Positions 33,961 to 45,123 of a DNA stretch of 64,000 nt are shown one piece after another. The notes beneath the pieces are model-generated. The model was not told the origin of the DNA. It saw only the letters and a list, made by a program, of their open reading frames with translations, and made no database searches. Numbering within the stretch: position 1 is the first letter of the stretch; every line of letters starts with the position of its first letter. The position numbers and the translations under genes were made by a program. The DNA is taken from assembly GCF_029784135.1 (NCBI RefSeq), contig NC_073745.1, positions 99,665,333 through 99,729,332 of the forward strand. The letters run 5' to 3'. This stretch comes from Toxorhynchites rutilus septentrionalis. Lineage: Eukaryota; Arthropoda; Insecta; Diptera; Culicidae.

Positions 33961-35846
33961 TGAGCAAGGATTCTGAAGACTGTGTGAGGTGCTAAAAATT
34001 CGGTGAACACTCCAAATCCTGTGGACTCATTTATAGTGGACCCATCAGTAAAGTACATATTATCACAATTGATACCCCTATATTTTTCATCGAAGATCGT
34101 TGGAGCGATCCTCGATCGTTGGTAATCTGAATATCCATGGATATCTTGCTTCATGGACAGATCAAAATGCACAGAGGAATTGATGTAGTCAGGGAAACAA
34201 ACACGGTTGGGAATATACGAAGAAGGATCAACCTGCATGGAGATGAATTCATGATATGAACTCATGAATCCGGAGTGAAAATTTAGCTCGATCAGCCGCT
34301 CAAAATTTCCGATCACCAATGGGTTCATGACCTTACACCGGATGAAGAACCGAAGAGATAATAAATTGAAGCGATCTTTTAGTGGGAGTAGGCCTGCCAA
34401 AACCTCGAGACTCATGGTATGCGTTGAGGGCATACATCCCAACGCAATACGGAGACAAAGATACTGAATTCGCTCGAGTTTAATTAAGTGTGTTTTGGCA
34501 GCTGATTGAAAACAGAAACTGCCATACTCCATCACTGAGAGAATAGTTGTTCTATACAACATTATAAGATCTTCGGGATGGGCTCCCCACCAGGTGCCGG
34601 TAATTGTACGGAGAAAATTTATTCTTTGTTGGCATTTTTTACTCAGATACCTAATATGGGCCCCCCAAGTACATTTGGAGTCGAACCAGACCCCAAGATA
34701 CTTGAATGACATAGCATGAGTGATCGGTTTACCCAAAAGTTGAAGCTTTGGTTTTGCTGGTCTATGCTTCCTAGAAAAAACCACCATCTCTGTTTTCTCC
34801 GTGGAGAATTCGATCCCTAGCCCAATGGCCCAGGTTGAAAAATTGTTCAAAGTATCTTGTAAGGGTTCTTGTAGGTCGGATTCTGTTGACCCTACGAGAG
34901 AGACCACTCCATCATCTGCAAGTTGTCTTAGGCTGCAATTTTGTGTAAGGCAATTGTCGATGTCGCTTACATAGAAGTTGTACAAAAGGGGGCTTAAACA
35001 TGAGCCCTGGGGGAGGCCCATGTAAGAGACCCGACTTACTGCCGAATCTCCGTGAGAAAAGTTCAAATGCTTCTCACAAAGCAAGTTATATAACATATTA
35101 TTCAACAGAGGCGGCAGACCCCGAGAGTATAATTTGTCTGACAAAACCTCTATTGAAACAGAATCAAAGGCCCCCTTTATGTCCAAGAATACTGAAGCCA
35201 TTTGTTTTTTTCCGGCGTAAGCCATTTGAATTTCTGAAGAAAGCAACGCAAGACAATCATTCGTCCCCTTGCCCCTGCGGAACCCATATTGTGTATCTGA
35301 GAGTAGGCCATTCGTTTCAACCCCATCAAGGCGAAACAAGATCATTTTCTCCAACAATTTCCGTATACAAGACAGCATTGCTATTGGGCGGTACAAATTG
35401 AAGTCGGACGCGGGTTTTCCGGGTTTTTGAATAGCTATAACTCGTACTTGTCTCCAATCATCTGGAACAATATTATGCTCCAGAAACCGATTGAATAAAT
35501 GCAACAAGCGATGTTTCGCCACATCAGGGAGGTTTTTCAGCAAGTTGAACTTAATTCTATCCGATCCCGGAGCAGAATTGTTACATGAAAGGAGAGCAAG
35601 AGAGAATTCTACCATCGAAAACTCGGAATCAAGATCGCACCTATCTTGTGGTACCACACACGTTGACGCAAAAAAACATCTTTGTCCGTATCGACGCGTG
35701 TGAATCGCAGAGGCCGCATTGTCTTCCATCAGGACAACGCCAGGCCACACACTTCTTTGGTGACGCGCCAGAAGCTCCGAGAGCTCGGATGGGAGGTTCT
35801 TTTGCATCCGCCGTATAGTCCGGACCTTGCACCAAGTGACTACCAC
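33942..35846 (-). pseudogene. Chimeric frame: antisense mariner fused to I-clade reverse transcriptase
   Basis: The duplication joint at 35653/35654 fuses the antisense strand of the mariner to the reverse transcriptase. An ATG in antisense mariner (35846; MVVTWCKVRTIRRMQ) reads through about 64 codons and enters the polymerase in frame at PQDRCDLDSEFSM. It gives a 634-codon open frame that includes all the polymerase motifs seen in 37540-39624, starting a little later. It ends at the shared frameshift before RNase H. There is no evidence that it is expressed. It is the longest intact-looking open frame besides its parent. Confidence 0.8.
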
Positions 35847-38800
35847 CTGTTTTTGTCCATGGCGAACGAGCTAGGTAGCCAGAAGTTAGCCACAAAAGAG
35901 GCCTGTGAAAATTGGCTATGCGAGTTTTTTTGCCTATAAGGAAGCGAGCTTCTATAACAGGGGTATTATGAAGTTGGCATCTCGTTGGGAACAAGTCATC
36001 GAACAAAACGGCGCATATTTGACTTAAAACAGATGATTGTAACTAATTTTATGAACAAATGAAAATTCAAAAAAAATATCGCAGGACTTTTTTGACAGCC
36101 TAATATTAACATTTGTAACCAAGATACGACCCAACATTTGTTAACTCTATTAGACAAGAAGTTCTTGATCTAACACTCTGCAGTTCTAAACTACCAGATA
36201 ATTGTGTATGTGTCAAATGAAGAATCTCTATCTGATCATAAACATATAATGTTTAGTTATAATTCTGGTGATCTTTTGATCGAACAATTCAAAGATCCGA
36301 GAAAAAGACATTGGGATAGTTATCATTCCAAACTTCAGGAGAAAATGTTGATATCAGTGGAAAGTATTTCTTCCACTGAACAACTTGAAATAGTTTCATC
36401 AGAATTTGAAACCGATATTAAATCCACCATCGAAGAAAACTGTCCACTGATGAAAAAACTTCAAGTAAGGGTGCATCTTGGTGGAACAAAAAACTTTTTT
36501 TTTTTATAAATTCGTTTATTTTTACAGGCTCAGTTACATAAGTTTAAAGGAGCCGAAATCTTAAATATATTTTTAAAACTATATATATGAACAATTTTCT
36601 TAAATCTATGGTTAGTAATGTGGGCAACCGATTACTCGCGGTGGACTCGAGATTAAAAGGGTGACATATTTTTCTCAGGAAAAGGATGGGGTATAAGGAA
36701 TATATTACAATGTTGATAATCACACACACTCAATTCTTAAATCTATTCGTACATCTGTTGTGAATTTACATTTCATTCTCCTGTTTATAGCAAGCGGACC
36801 AATTACTCACAAAGGAAGAAATGGAGGGTATAAGGATATAAGGATAATCACACACGAACATCGATAGATTTAAGGAAAACATATATTTGGGACATGTAAT
36901 CAAGGTCTAACCGAGCCAACACATCTCTCACATTGGGCTGCCTTCCTCTAGCCCGAAGGGAGTTCTCTAAATTCGATCTGGCAACAAGATACACCTCACA
37001 CGACCAAACAACGTGTTCGATGTCGTGGTAACCTCGGCCACAAACGCAGATATTGCTGCCGGCCAGATTGAAACGAAAGAGTAGCGCGTCTAACGAACAG
37101 TGATTGGACATGAGTCGGGAGAAGGTGCGAATAAAGTTCCGACTCAAGTCCAGACTTTTGAACCATGGTTTGAGGCTAACCTTAGGGATAATCGAGTGAA
37201 GCCAGTTTGCGATGGTATTTTTACGGACTAAAGAGTAAAATTCATTGAAGGCGATTTGACGCTGATAAATATCGCCTTCAATCGCACCTACCTTTGCTAA
37301 TGAGTCAGCCCTCTCATTACCCGGAATTGAGCAATGAGAAGGGACCCACACAAAGGTAATGACATAACAGCGTCTGGATAAAGCACTCAAAACTTTTCGT
37401 ATTCTCTCAAGGAAGTACGGCGAGTGCTTTTCCGGCCTCACTGAACGGATAGCTTCGACAGAGCTAAGACTATCCGTTACAATGTAATAGTGTTCAACAG
37501 GTCGTGAGGCGACGCTGTCCAGCACCCAATGAATTGCTGTCAATTCAGCAATATACACTGAGCAAGGATTCTGAAGACTGTGTGAGGTGCTAAAAATTCG
37601 GTGAACACTCCAAATCCTGTGGACTCATTTATAGTGGACCCATCAGTAAAGTACATATTATCACAATTGATACCCCTATATTTTTCATCGAAGATCGTTG
37701 GAGCGATCCTCGATCGTTGGTAATCTGAATATCCATGGATATCTTGCTTCATGGACAGATCAAAATGCACAGAGGAATTGATGTAGTCAGGGAAACAAAC
37801 ACGGTTGGGAATATACGAAGAAGGATCAACCTGCATGGAGATGAATTCATGATATGAACTCATGAATCCGGAGTGAAAATTTAGCTCGATCAGCCGCTCA
37901 AAATTTCCGATCACCAATGGGTTCATGACCTTACACCGGATGAAGAACCGAAGAGATAATAAATTGAAGCGATCTTTTAGTGGGAGTAGGCCTGCCAAAA
38001 CCTCGAGACTCATGGTATGCGTTGAGGGCATACATCCCAACGCAATACGGAGACAAAGATACTGAATTCGCTCGAGTTTAATTAAGTGTGTTTTGGCAGC
38101 TGATTGAAAACAGAAACTGCCATACTCCATCACTGAGAGAATAGTTGTTCTATACAACATTATAAGATCTTCGGGATGGGCTCCCCACCAGGTGCCGGTA
38201 ATTGTACGGAGAAAATTTATTCTTTGTTGGCATTTTTTACTCAGATACCTAATATGGGCCCCCCAAGTACATTTGGAGTCGAACCAGACCCCAAGATACT
38301 TGAATGACATAGCATGAGTGATCGGTTTACCCAAAAGTTGAAGCTTTGGTTTTGCTGGTCTATGCTTCCTAGAAAAAACCACCATCTCTGTTTTCTCCGT
38401 GGAGAATTCGATCCCTAGCCCAATGGCCCAGGTTGAAAAATTGTTCAAAGTATCTTGTAAGGGTTCTTGTAGGTCGGATTCTGTTGACCCTACGAGAGAG
38501 ACCACTCCATCATCTGCAAGTTGTCTTAGGCTGCAATTTTGTGTAAGGCAATTGTCGATGTCGCTTACATAGAAGTTGTACAAAAGGGGGCTTAAACATG
38601 AGCCCTGGGGGAGGCCCATGTAAGAGACCCGACTTACTGCCGAATCTCCGTGAGAAAAGTTCAAATGCTTCTCACAAAGCAAGTTATATAACATATTATT
38701 CAACAGAGGCGGCAGACCCCGAGAGTATAATTTGTCTGACAAAACCTCTATTGAAACAGAATCAAAGGCCCCCTTTATGTCCAAGAATACTGAAGCCATT

Positions 38801-39251
38801 TGTTTTTTTCCGGCGTAAGCCATTTGAATTTCTGAAGAAAGCAACGCAAGACAATCATTCGTCCCCTTGCCCCTGCGGAACCCATATTGTGTATCTGAGA
38901 GTAGGCCATTCGTTTCAACCCCATCAAGGCGAAACAAGATCATTTTCTCCAACAATTTCCGTATACAAGACAGCATTGCTATTGGGCGGTACAAATTGAA
39001 GTCGGACGCGGGTTTTCCGGGTTTTTGAATAGCTATAACTCGTACTTGTCTCCAATCATCTGGAACAATATTATGCTCCAGAAACCGATTGAATAAATGC
39101 AACAAGCGATGTTTCGCCACATCAGGGAGGTTTTTCAGCAAGTTGAACTTAATTCTATCCGATCCCGGAGCAGAATTGTTACATGAAAGGAGAGCAAGAG
39201 AGAATTCTACCATCGAAAACTCGGAATCAAGATCGCACCTATCTTGTGGTA
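35654..39251. repeat. Tandem duplication, second unit (3598 bp)
   Basis: Near-identical to 32057-35653. Differences I noticed: one extra T in the T-run near 36497, AAT/ATA in GGAAATTATT against GGAATATATT near 36699, and C to T near 37138 (Asp to Asn in the RNase H region). Some may have been missed by eye. At its right end the I-clade LINE continues without a break beyond 39251. Confidence 0.93.
36848..37558 (-). pseudogene. I-clade LINE ORF2: RNase H and C-terminal region
   Basis: Downstream part of the same protein in the next frame: YIAELTAIHWVLD, VTDSLSSVEAI and WVPSHCSIPGNERADSLAKVG supply the remaining RNase H acidic and His residues. The C-terminal Cys-His motif ICVCGRGYHDIEHVVWSC follows, and the end is FLKSIDVRV. 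In this copy SRNFIRTF replaces SRDFIRTF of the first duplication unit. The upstream frameshift is common to both units, so it happened before the duplication. Confidence 0.88.
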
Positions 39252-39624
39252 TATCTCGAACAATTTTTTGCACAGGAGCGGAATCAGGACAAACCTTCCG
39301 TGCAAAATTAAAAATCCATCGATGTGAATATTCTTCGCTTTCATTTGTTGGTGAGCGATTTCTCATGTTTCGAGCCACTTTCCATAATTTTTTCATTGAC
39401 GTTTCTCGTGACAAACCTCCCACGAAATTTCGCCAATAAGCACGTTTTTTCCCTTTGATCAAGTTTTTAAATTGATTTTCAAGGTCCAAATACGATTGAA
39501 AATTTTCAATAGTTCCACGTTTCCGAAAAGCTTTGAATGCGTTCGATTTATCCTGATAAAGCTTGGAACATTGGCTATCCCACCATGGATTGGGAGGCCT
39601 TCGACGAATAGTGGAGCCTGGGAT
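37540..39624 (-). pseudogene. I-clade LINE ORF2: reverse transcriptase
   Basis: Minus-strand frame open from the truncated 5' end; the first ATG is at 39489. The polymerase would copy element RNA into DNA at the nicked target. Motifs in order: NLYRPIAMLS, FRRGKGTNDCLALL, VFLDIKGAFDSV (first catalytic Asp), GLPQGSCLSPLLYNFY, RQLADDGVVSLVG (catalytic Asp pair; Leu where Tyr is common), and FKYLGVWFDSKCTWG. RNase H begins with MYFTDGST. A 1-base frameshift near 37580 cuts it off from the rest of RNase H. Apart from this and the missing endonuclease it is well preserved. Confidence 0.9.
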
Positions 39625-39635
39625 GGGTTTCGTTT

Positions 39636-41284
39636 AACAAAAAACTTGAAAGGCTTAGAAAATTGTTTAGAAGCTTCTCAACAAATCAAAAATTACCTCT
39701 GATTGGACAGATTACAAAAACTGTCTAACAGAATATAACAAAGAAATCCGTAAATCTAAGAGAAGGGATTGGAAGTTCACCTGTGAACAGGTAGAAAGTT
39801 TACCTGTTGTAGCAAGACTTCATAAAGCCCTTTCTAAGGATCATACCAACGGACTTGGTAGTCTGAAAAAAGGAAATGGTCAATATACAACCGATTCCCA
39901 GGAAACACTTAGTATCATGATGGAAACACACATCTCAGGCTCAATCCAATTGATTTCCGGACACGCACAGGTCTTCAACACAGCTCAATCTTGTCTGATC
40001 AGAGACGAGAATAGAGCTAATGAATTGGCTAGGGCGGTATTCACGAAGTCAACGGTTGAATGGGCAGTGGATTCCTTTAAGCCCTTTAAATCTCCAGAAT
40101 CAGAAGGGGTTTATCCGGTGCTGTTACAAAAAAGCAAAGATATCACTGTCCCTCTTCTAACGGAGATGTTTAGAGCTAGTATGGTACTAAGCTACATTCA
40201 TAGTAAATGGCGAGAAGTCCGAGTTATATTTATTCCCAAGGCTGGCAAACGTGACAGGACGACTCCCAAAGCGTATATACCAATTAGTCTAGCATCTGTC
40301 ATCTTAAAAATGATGGAAAAGGTAATTGATCTCCATATACCGTTGAACAAATTTCAATTTGCCTACCAAGCAAATAAATCAACTGAAACAACGCTTCACA
40401 CGTTAATTTCAAAAATAGAGAAGTCTTTGATGCTAAAGAAATCTCACTTACAGCTTTTCTTGATATTGAGGGAGCATTTGACAATGCATCCTACAATTCT
40501 ATAAATAAAACTATGAAAAAATGTAGTTTTGACATGTCCTTCTCCAACTGGATACATGCCATGCTAACCAACCGACTAATAACAGCTAAATAAGGAGGAT
40601 CTACTCTTACAACGAAACCAACTAGAGGTTGCCCTCAAGAAGGAGTCATGCTTGACCAAAAACTAAATTGGAACGACCAACATGAGTATGCAATATCTAA
40701 AGCCCAGACTGCTCTCTGGAGTTGTAGTAGTATATTCGGGAAAAAGTGACTAACAGACTAACATATGCTTCGCTAGTGTGGTGGCCTAAAACTACACAAA
40801 TATCAGCTCAGGAAAAGCTCGATAAACTACAACGTCTGGCATGCTTATCAATAACTGGAGCAATGCCTAGCGCACCTTCCAAAGCCTTAGATGCTCTTTT
40901 ATACCTCCTACCCTTGCACCAATATATGCAACTTGAAGCGGAAAAAGGTGCTCTTAGGCTGAAACGTATAAAACATGTTCTAGAAGGAGATCTCACAGGG
41001 CATTTACAAATCCTGAAAGATTTTCAACTGAACACTATAGTAAGCATGAATGAAGACTGAATGGAAACAAAGACTAACTTCAGTGTTCCCTTCAAAGTGA
41101 TTGAATTCAATCGCAACGAATGGGAAGAAGTTGGTCCAAAAACTCGTCCAGGATCACTCGTATTTTATGCCGATGGATCTAAAATCGGTAAATCTACGGG
41201 AGCTGGTATTACTGGACCAGGAATCGACATGTCAATTCCAATGGGGCCTACTGTTTTTCAAACAGAATTACAAGCTATTCTAAC
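39636..41284 (+). pseudogene. LOA-like LINE ORF2: reverse transcriptase remnant
   Basis: Picks up the LOA-like LINE after the I-clade insertion. Recognisable in several frames: AVDSFKPFKSPESEGVYPVLLQ, WREVRVIFIPKAGKRD, SVILKMMEKVID, FQFAYQANKSTETTLH, LDIEGAFDNAS (first catalytic Asp, frameshifted) and RGCPQEGV. At about 40645 it jumps to LDQKLNWNDQHEYAISKAQ, so the block holding the catalytic Asp pair is deleted. Then come QLEAEKGALRLKRI and, at 41061, the start of RNase H with VFYADGSKIGKSTGAGI...TVFQTELQAIL. Many stops: inactive. Confidence 0.82.
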
Positions 41285-41959
41285 TTGAGAGAGAGGAGCC
41301 AGCTGAATGACAGATAGTTTGTTTTCTTCTTATTCTTCTTACGCATCATCATCAAGAAAATTCCAATCTGACAATTTCAATCAAGCAAGTTGTTGTCATT
41401 CATTTATGAGAAAAGTGTTCAAACTTGACGTGAACCTTTGTTGAGTATTTTTGTGCGTTTTTATCCCCGATTTGATTTTTGACGTAGGACTGCGTCTAAC
41501 AGGGATATATGGGGGGTATAAGAAGGATCATGTAGGAAATAATAAAAATGTACCAGGCCAGCCCACATCATGGCTTCCAGCAGCATCGGCCCATTCCAAC
41601 ATTTTTTTTTTACTTTTGATAATTTCGATATAGTTGTTCTAAAGAATTATTTCGATGATTACTAAAACAATATCCGAAATAAGAAGCAAACTGTTTTTTA
41701 TGATTTGTTTGTCGGTGGAGATCTTTTGTGAATTTATGGGTGTTTTGGGCTCATTTGTGACTGTTTCCGCTCTTTCATTCAGTTTCCGCGATTTTTTTTC
41801 ATTCTTTCATTCATTCTTTCACTGGTTCCAGGTTGATCTATTGCTGCAAGCTCAGTGAATCGATTTTTGCAATGTGGGCGATGATTGTATATTCTCCGAT
41901 GCAATTTGAATATGCAACGTATGTGGAATATATAAAATAAGTGCTAATCTTCCAATTAA

Positions 41960-42374
41960 AAGAGTCAACATTGATTTCTCTCAGGTGCATTTTGATGGAA
42001 TTTTGTTTGTGTCCGATGGAAATAATAGTAGGTTAACTAAAAAGGATGCTGTGTCTGCAATTTTAACAGGCAGTGATCACGATTCGGATGAAGATGGGAA
42101 TTATCCTACCAGTCTCTCGTCATCTTTGCCATGATATTCCTGCCCATCACTGATGGACCATTCATATGCAAATTTTAAATTTGACATGGTTGCTAATCAA
42201 GGCAATAGTATCACTGAAGATCCAATCGAATTGACCGATAGTGAAGGTGAACCAATTGGTCTTGTCCACAAAACTAAAAGGACTCAAAAACTCTTTCTCC
42301 CCTCTATGTGTGATTTAATTTGTATACCATTTCCCATAGACAACATAACTGTCGCTTCCAAACAGTCTACATAA
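41960..42374 (+). other. Acidic open frame of unknown nature, possibly exonic
   Basis: After an acceptor-like TTGATTTCTCTCAG, the frame reads VHFDGILFVSDGNNSRLTKKD, then ILTGSDHDSDEDGNYP, to a stop at about 42132. A second frame follows: DHSYANFKFDMVANQGNS, EDPIELTDSEGEPIG. The acidic, Asp/Glu/Ser-rich composition recalls N-terminal regions of some cut-and-paste transposases, but no catalytic part follows. It may be a degraded transposase or a captured exon. I cannot assign it. Confidence 0.3.
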
Positions 42375-42699
42375 ATGAAGCGCTCACTCTGCTCTCCCTC
42401 ACAACACCCACTTTCCTTTTGTGACATTGATGAGTGAACATTGTTTGTGTGAGTGTCGATCCGGAATGAATTGTCTTTCTCAAGATTCATTGTACCCCTA
42501 AAAAGTGCTCGAAAGATTTAATCTTACGTTGATCGCACTTGATCGAAGAAATTACAAAAAGAATGTATTTGACCGCAGTATTTGATAAACTCTTTCTGAA
42601 AAGAACTGGATTTGATTTGCTGAAAACACTATCTTGTTTTCTCTCGTGTTGTGCGTTATGTGTGGCTATGATAGTTTTTTTCGAAGCTGCTACTGATTT

Positions 42700-42813
42700 C
42701 TATGGCTTCGGCGTTTTCGGCTTGCATGCAGCGATTTTTGAGGATTTGTTTGACTTTTGCTTTCGGGCAGCCACACCAGCAGTATCAGCAGCTTTCTTCT
42801 TGCTGGTCGCCAT
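42700..42813 (-). pseudogene. Histone-H1-like basic peptide remnant
   Basis: The minus-strand ATG at 42813 reads MATSKKKAADTAGVAARKQK, continues SNKSSKIAACKPKTPKP, and stops at 42700-42702. Lys, Ala and Pro richness and the KPKTPKP ending resemble H1 tails, but the globular winged-helix domain is missing, so a deletion probably joined the two tails. Upstream on the same strand are TATATAAG near 42925 and the leader TTATAATTGTACAGCGG, matching the histone-type promoter at 29950-30010. It is best seen as a relic of a linker histone gene inside a transposable element; the family call is moderate. Confidence 0.5.
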
Positions 42814-43329
42814 CTTCACAGTAGCAAGTTTGTTTTTTTTTTGCAGCAGTAACTGTTCCAAAATGATCTAACCGCTGTACAATTATAATTGGGTGCATTT
42901 CCGAGCTTGCACCTTATATTCCTTATATACAGATTTTTGTGATTTCAATTGCTTGCCTTCAAAGCAATTTTTTAGCTATTGAAACAAGTTTTTGGATCAA
43001 TAAGTAACACACATATAACGCGTAGACATTTTATCTTTCGAATGACGCGGTTATCATTACATTTCTTTCAATCGGCGAAGAGGTTTTATTGCTCAAAATC
43101 TTGTTTCTCCAATGTAACACTCTTGTTTTCGAAGCTTTGAACTTACACCCCTGTATAGAAATGAAAGATGTAGTCCGACGTCAAAATTATTTTCACATAA
43201 AATGTCTTGCAAAAACATGTCATGTTGAAATTTTCTACATATTTCAATACTTCCCCTTGGTTCACCGTGACTGGTCCGCGCTGACATAAGGGTGATCACA
43301 ACAAAAGCGAGCTGGCTCCTCTCTCTCAG

Positions 43330-44085
43330 ATTCTAACATGTACAAATATTTTTTTGATTAGAAAATACAGGTATGCCAATATCTGTATCTTCTCAGATAG
43401 CCAAGCAGCTCTTAATGCAGTAAGAGCATACATATGTCAGTCAAAGCTAGTTTGGGAATGTATTTTATCCTTAAAACAACTAGCTGCTACTAACGAAGTT
43501 AACCTATACTGGGTGCCTGGTCACTGCGGTATAGAAGGTAATGAAAAAGCCGATCTCTTAGCTAGATTCGGATCTTCGACTAAATTCGTCGGGCCTGAGC
43601 CATTTTGTGGATTATCTACATCATGCATGAAATCGGAGGTCAAAACCTGGGAAATATCAATGATTGAAGCCAACTGGAGGGCTCTATCAACACCAAGACA
43701 ATCCAAATTATTCATTACACCTTGTAACAGAATACCACGCAACCTACTCAGCTTGAATAATGCAGATTTGAGTACATTAACCGGTCTATTGACCGGACAC
43801 TGTCCGAGCAGGTATTACCTTAAAAAAATCGAAAAACTGGCAGACGATAACTGTCGTTTCTGCAATTTCGAAGCTGAGACTTCGGAACATTTACTGTGTC
43901 AATGTAGTTCACTAATTCAGCGAAGACTGCGAATTCTTGGGAAGGGCATTCTTATGCCTAACGAGATTTGGTCTGCTGAACCAAAACATGTAAGGAACTT
44001 CATAAAGGAAGTCATACCTTCATGGGGGGATGTGCAAAGTCCTCGTGCGACTATCACTTATTCCCTGAGTGATGGAACGAACTGA
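43330..44085 (+). pseudogene. LOA-like LINE ORF2: RNase H and C-terminal region
   Basis: Resumes directly after the 2-kb element. ICIFSDSQAALNAVRAYI and YWVPGHCGIEGNEKADLLARFG give the second half of RNase H, whose first half is at 41061-41284. The region LTGLLTGHCPSRYYLKKI and the CRFCNFEAETSEHLLCQC Cys-His motif are typical of the C-terminus in this group. The frame is open for 243 codons to a stop at 44083-44085 and looks undamaged in itself. The element's 3' untranslated end probably reaches about 44150. Confidence 0.85.
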
Positions 44086-44150
44086 CACTGCATACATAGC
44101 AAACTGGAGTGCACTACAATAGATCAAATTAAGCTTAAAAATCATTCTGC

Positions 44151-44736
44151 CTAATTCTCATTTTTGTTCAATAATTTAGCGACGAATTGATCGTTTCATA
44201 TGATTTCTTATGTTACGAAAAACGTCATATAAACGAATCATTTTCAGTGATAAAATCGAAAGTGATATAATCGTGATGTGACAAAAACGCCCAATGATAT
44301 AATCGAGACGTTACTGTATTTGATACTTTTAGACCAGCTTTATTCAACCTTTTTAAAGGGCCACAAACACGTGTTTGTCATGGTGTCGCGGGTCACGAAA
44401 AAATAAAGAAAGAAGGATGGTGTCCAAAACACGGCGACACAGTCATGGATTACGAAATTATAACCGGCGAGAAACAAACATATTCAAGACTAAAACTCTT
44501 CATACAAACGCGAACGCGAATGTTTCGCGAAGTAAGGAAACGCCGATTTGAGCAGATTTTAAAATTAACTCTCAGAATCAACATGTATTATTGATTGCTC
44601 GCTGTCTAGAGCGGCACTAATACTGAACTTACTGAATATTAACGTAAGACAAAGTCTTTTTGTACCAATAACGATTTTACAATGCATTTACATAAGATCT
44701 AGCAAACATAATTTTTTATAAAGGTTAATATTCTAA
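44151..44736. other. Non-coding stretch
   Basis: No gene recognised. Contains the small palindrome CAAACACGTGTTTG near 44385 and AACGTAAGACAAAGTCTTTTTG near 44641, which may be a decayed GACGTAG motif. Confidence 0.3.
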
Positions 44737-45123
44737 TCTCTGTTGAAGTAATCTAGTGCACCCTTTTTGTACAATGTTTCCGACTGTATTCGTTTAAGTT
44801 CCATGGCTTGCGCGTTCCAATAAACTACTCCGCTCACAAAAAAATGGCTCACCATATAAAGCAGAACGATGTGATGGGACCACGAAGTTGAGCGAGCGAC
44901 GTCCTTGGAGCAACCTCAGCTTCCGGACAAGATTGAAGGGTTCATTACGGTGACTAATTCTCCACAATTGTAGACATGTCCTCATTTTATAGAAAAGACG
45001 GAAAGGACATCCAAGTAGATTTCTCTGAAGGTTCCGGACAGACGTGAAACGATTCAAATTGTATACGTAGCGGCAACAATCATTTAAGGCAACTTCCAAT
45101 TTTGACATCATAGCCAGTCTCAT
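44737..45123 (-). pseudogene. Non-LTR retrotransposon C-terminal fragment
   Basis: Reads SKLEVALNDCCRYVYNLNRF, then NLLGCPFRLFYKMRTCLQLWRI and LNFVVPSHRSALYGEPFFCE. This is the domain that follows the polymerase in CR1/Jockey-like LINEs lacking RNase H. The reverse transcriptase itself is not present. It is a different family from the other LINEs in the window. Confidence 0.65.

Larger units (their letters stand above)
32057..35653. repeat. Tandem duplication, first unit (3597 bp)
   Basis: Runs from inside the mariner (CCACACACGTTGACGC at 32057) through LOA-like LINE sequence into the I-clade LINE, ending GATCGCACCTATCTTGTGGTA. The next unit follows immediately. The unit joins two different elements, so it arose after all the insertions it contains. 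Confidence 0.93.
32900..39635 (-). mobile_element. I-clade LINE, 5'-truncated, partly duplicated in tandem
   Basis: Inserted into the LOA-like LINE with a 12-bp target duplication AACAAAAAACTT (32888-32899 and 39636-39647). The poly(A) end lies on the left (T-run at 32898-32908) and the truncated 5' end on the right, where ORF2 begins abruptly at RRRPPNPWWDS. Without the 3.6-kb duplication it would be about 3.1 kb. It is a relative of, but a different family from, the LINE at 4371-7913. Confidence 0.88.
41285..43329. mobile_element. 2-kb terminal-inverted-repeat element, 8-bp target duplication
   Basis: A 19-bp inverted repeat TGAGAGAGAGGAGCCAGCT stands one base inside each end. The direct repeat ATTCTAAC flanks the element (41277-41284 and 43330-43337). 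The 8-bp duplication fits hAT- or P-type transposition, but the ends are not typical for either and no transposase domain was recognised. The interior holds an acidic reading frame on the plus strand, a pair of inverted GACGTAG palindromes (41481-41496, 43167-43182) and an H1-like peptide on the minus strand. It splits the RNase H of the LOA-like LINE. Confidence 0.8.
30781..44150 (+). mobile_element. LOA-like LINE opened by three later insertions
   Basis: One plus-strand element can be followed in four pieces: 30781-31533, 32507-32899, 39636-41284 and 43330-44150. In order they carry an ORF1-ORF2 spacer, an AP endonuclease, a reverse transcriptase remnant, RNase H and the C-terminal region. 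The gaps are a mariner (31534-32506), an I-clade LINE (32900-39635) and a 2-kb inverted-repeat element (41285-43329), each with its own target duplication. No ORF1 was found, so the copy is 5'-truncated. The clade is judged from the FDANAHHTVWGS endonuclease motif and the terminal RNase H. Confidence 0.8.

Noticed and set aside
35000..35401. 133-codon plus-strand frame, repeated at 38598-38999
   Set aside because: It lies antisense to the LINE reverse transcriptase and is explained by the coding strand; both copies come from the tandem duplication.
31008..44085. Endogenous viral or LTR-retroviral origin of the polymerase frames
   Set aside because: Motif order (AP endonuclease, polymerase, RNase H), poly(A) ends and short target duplications identify non-LTR retrotransposons; no protease, integrase, LTR or viral protein was seen.
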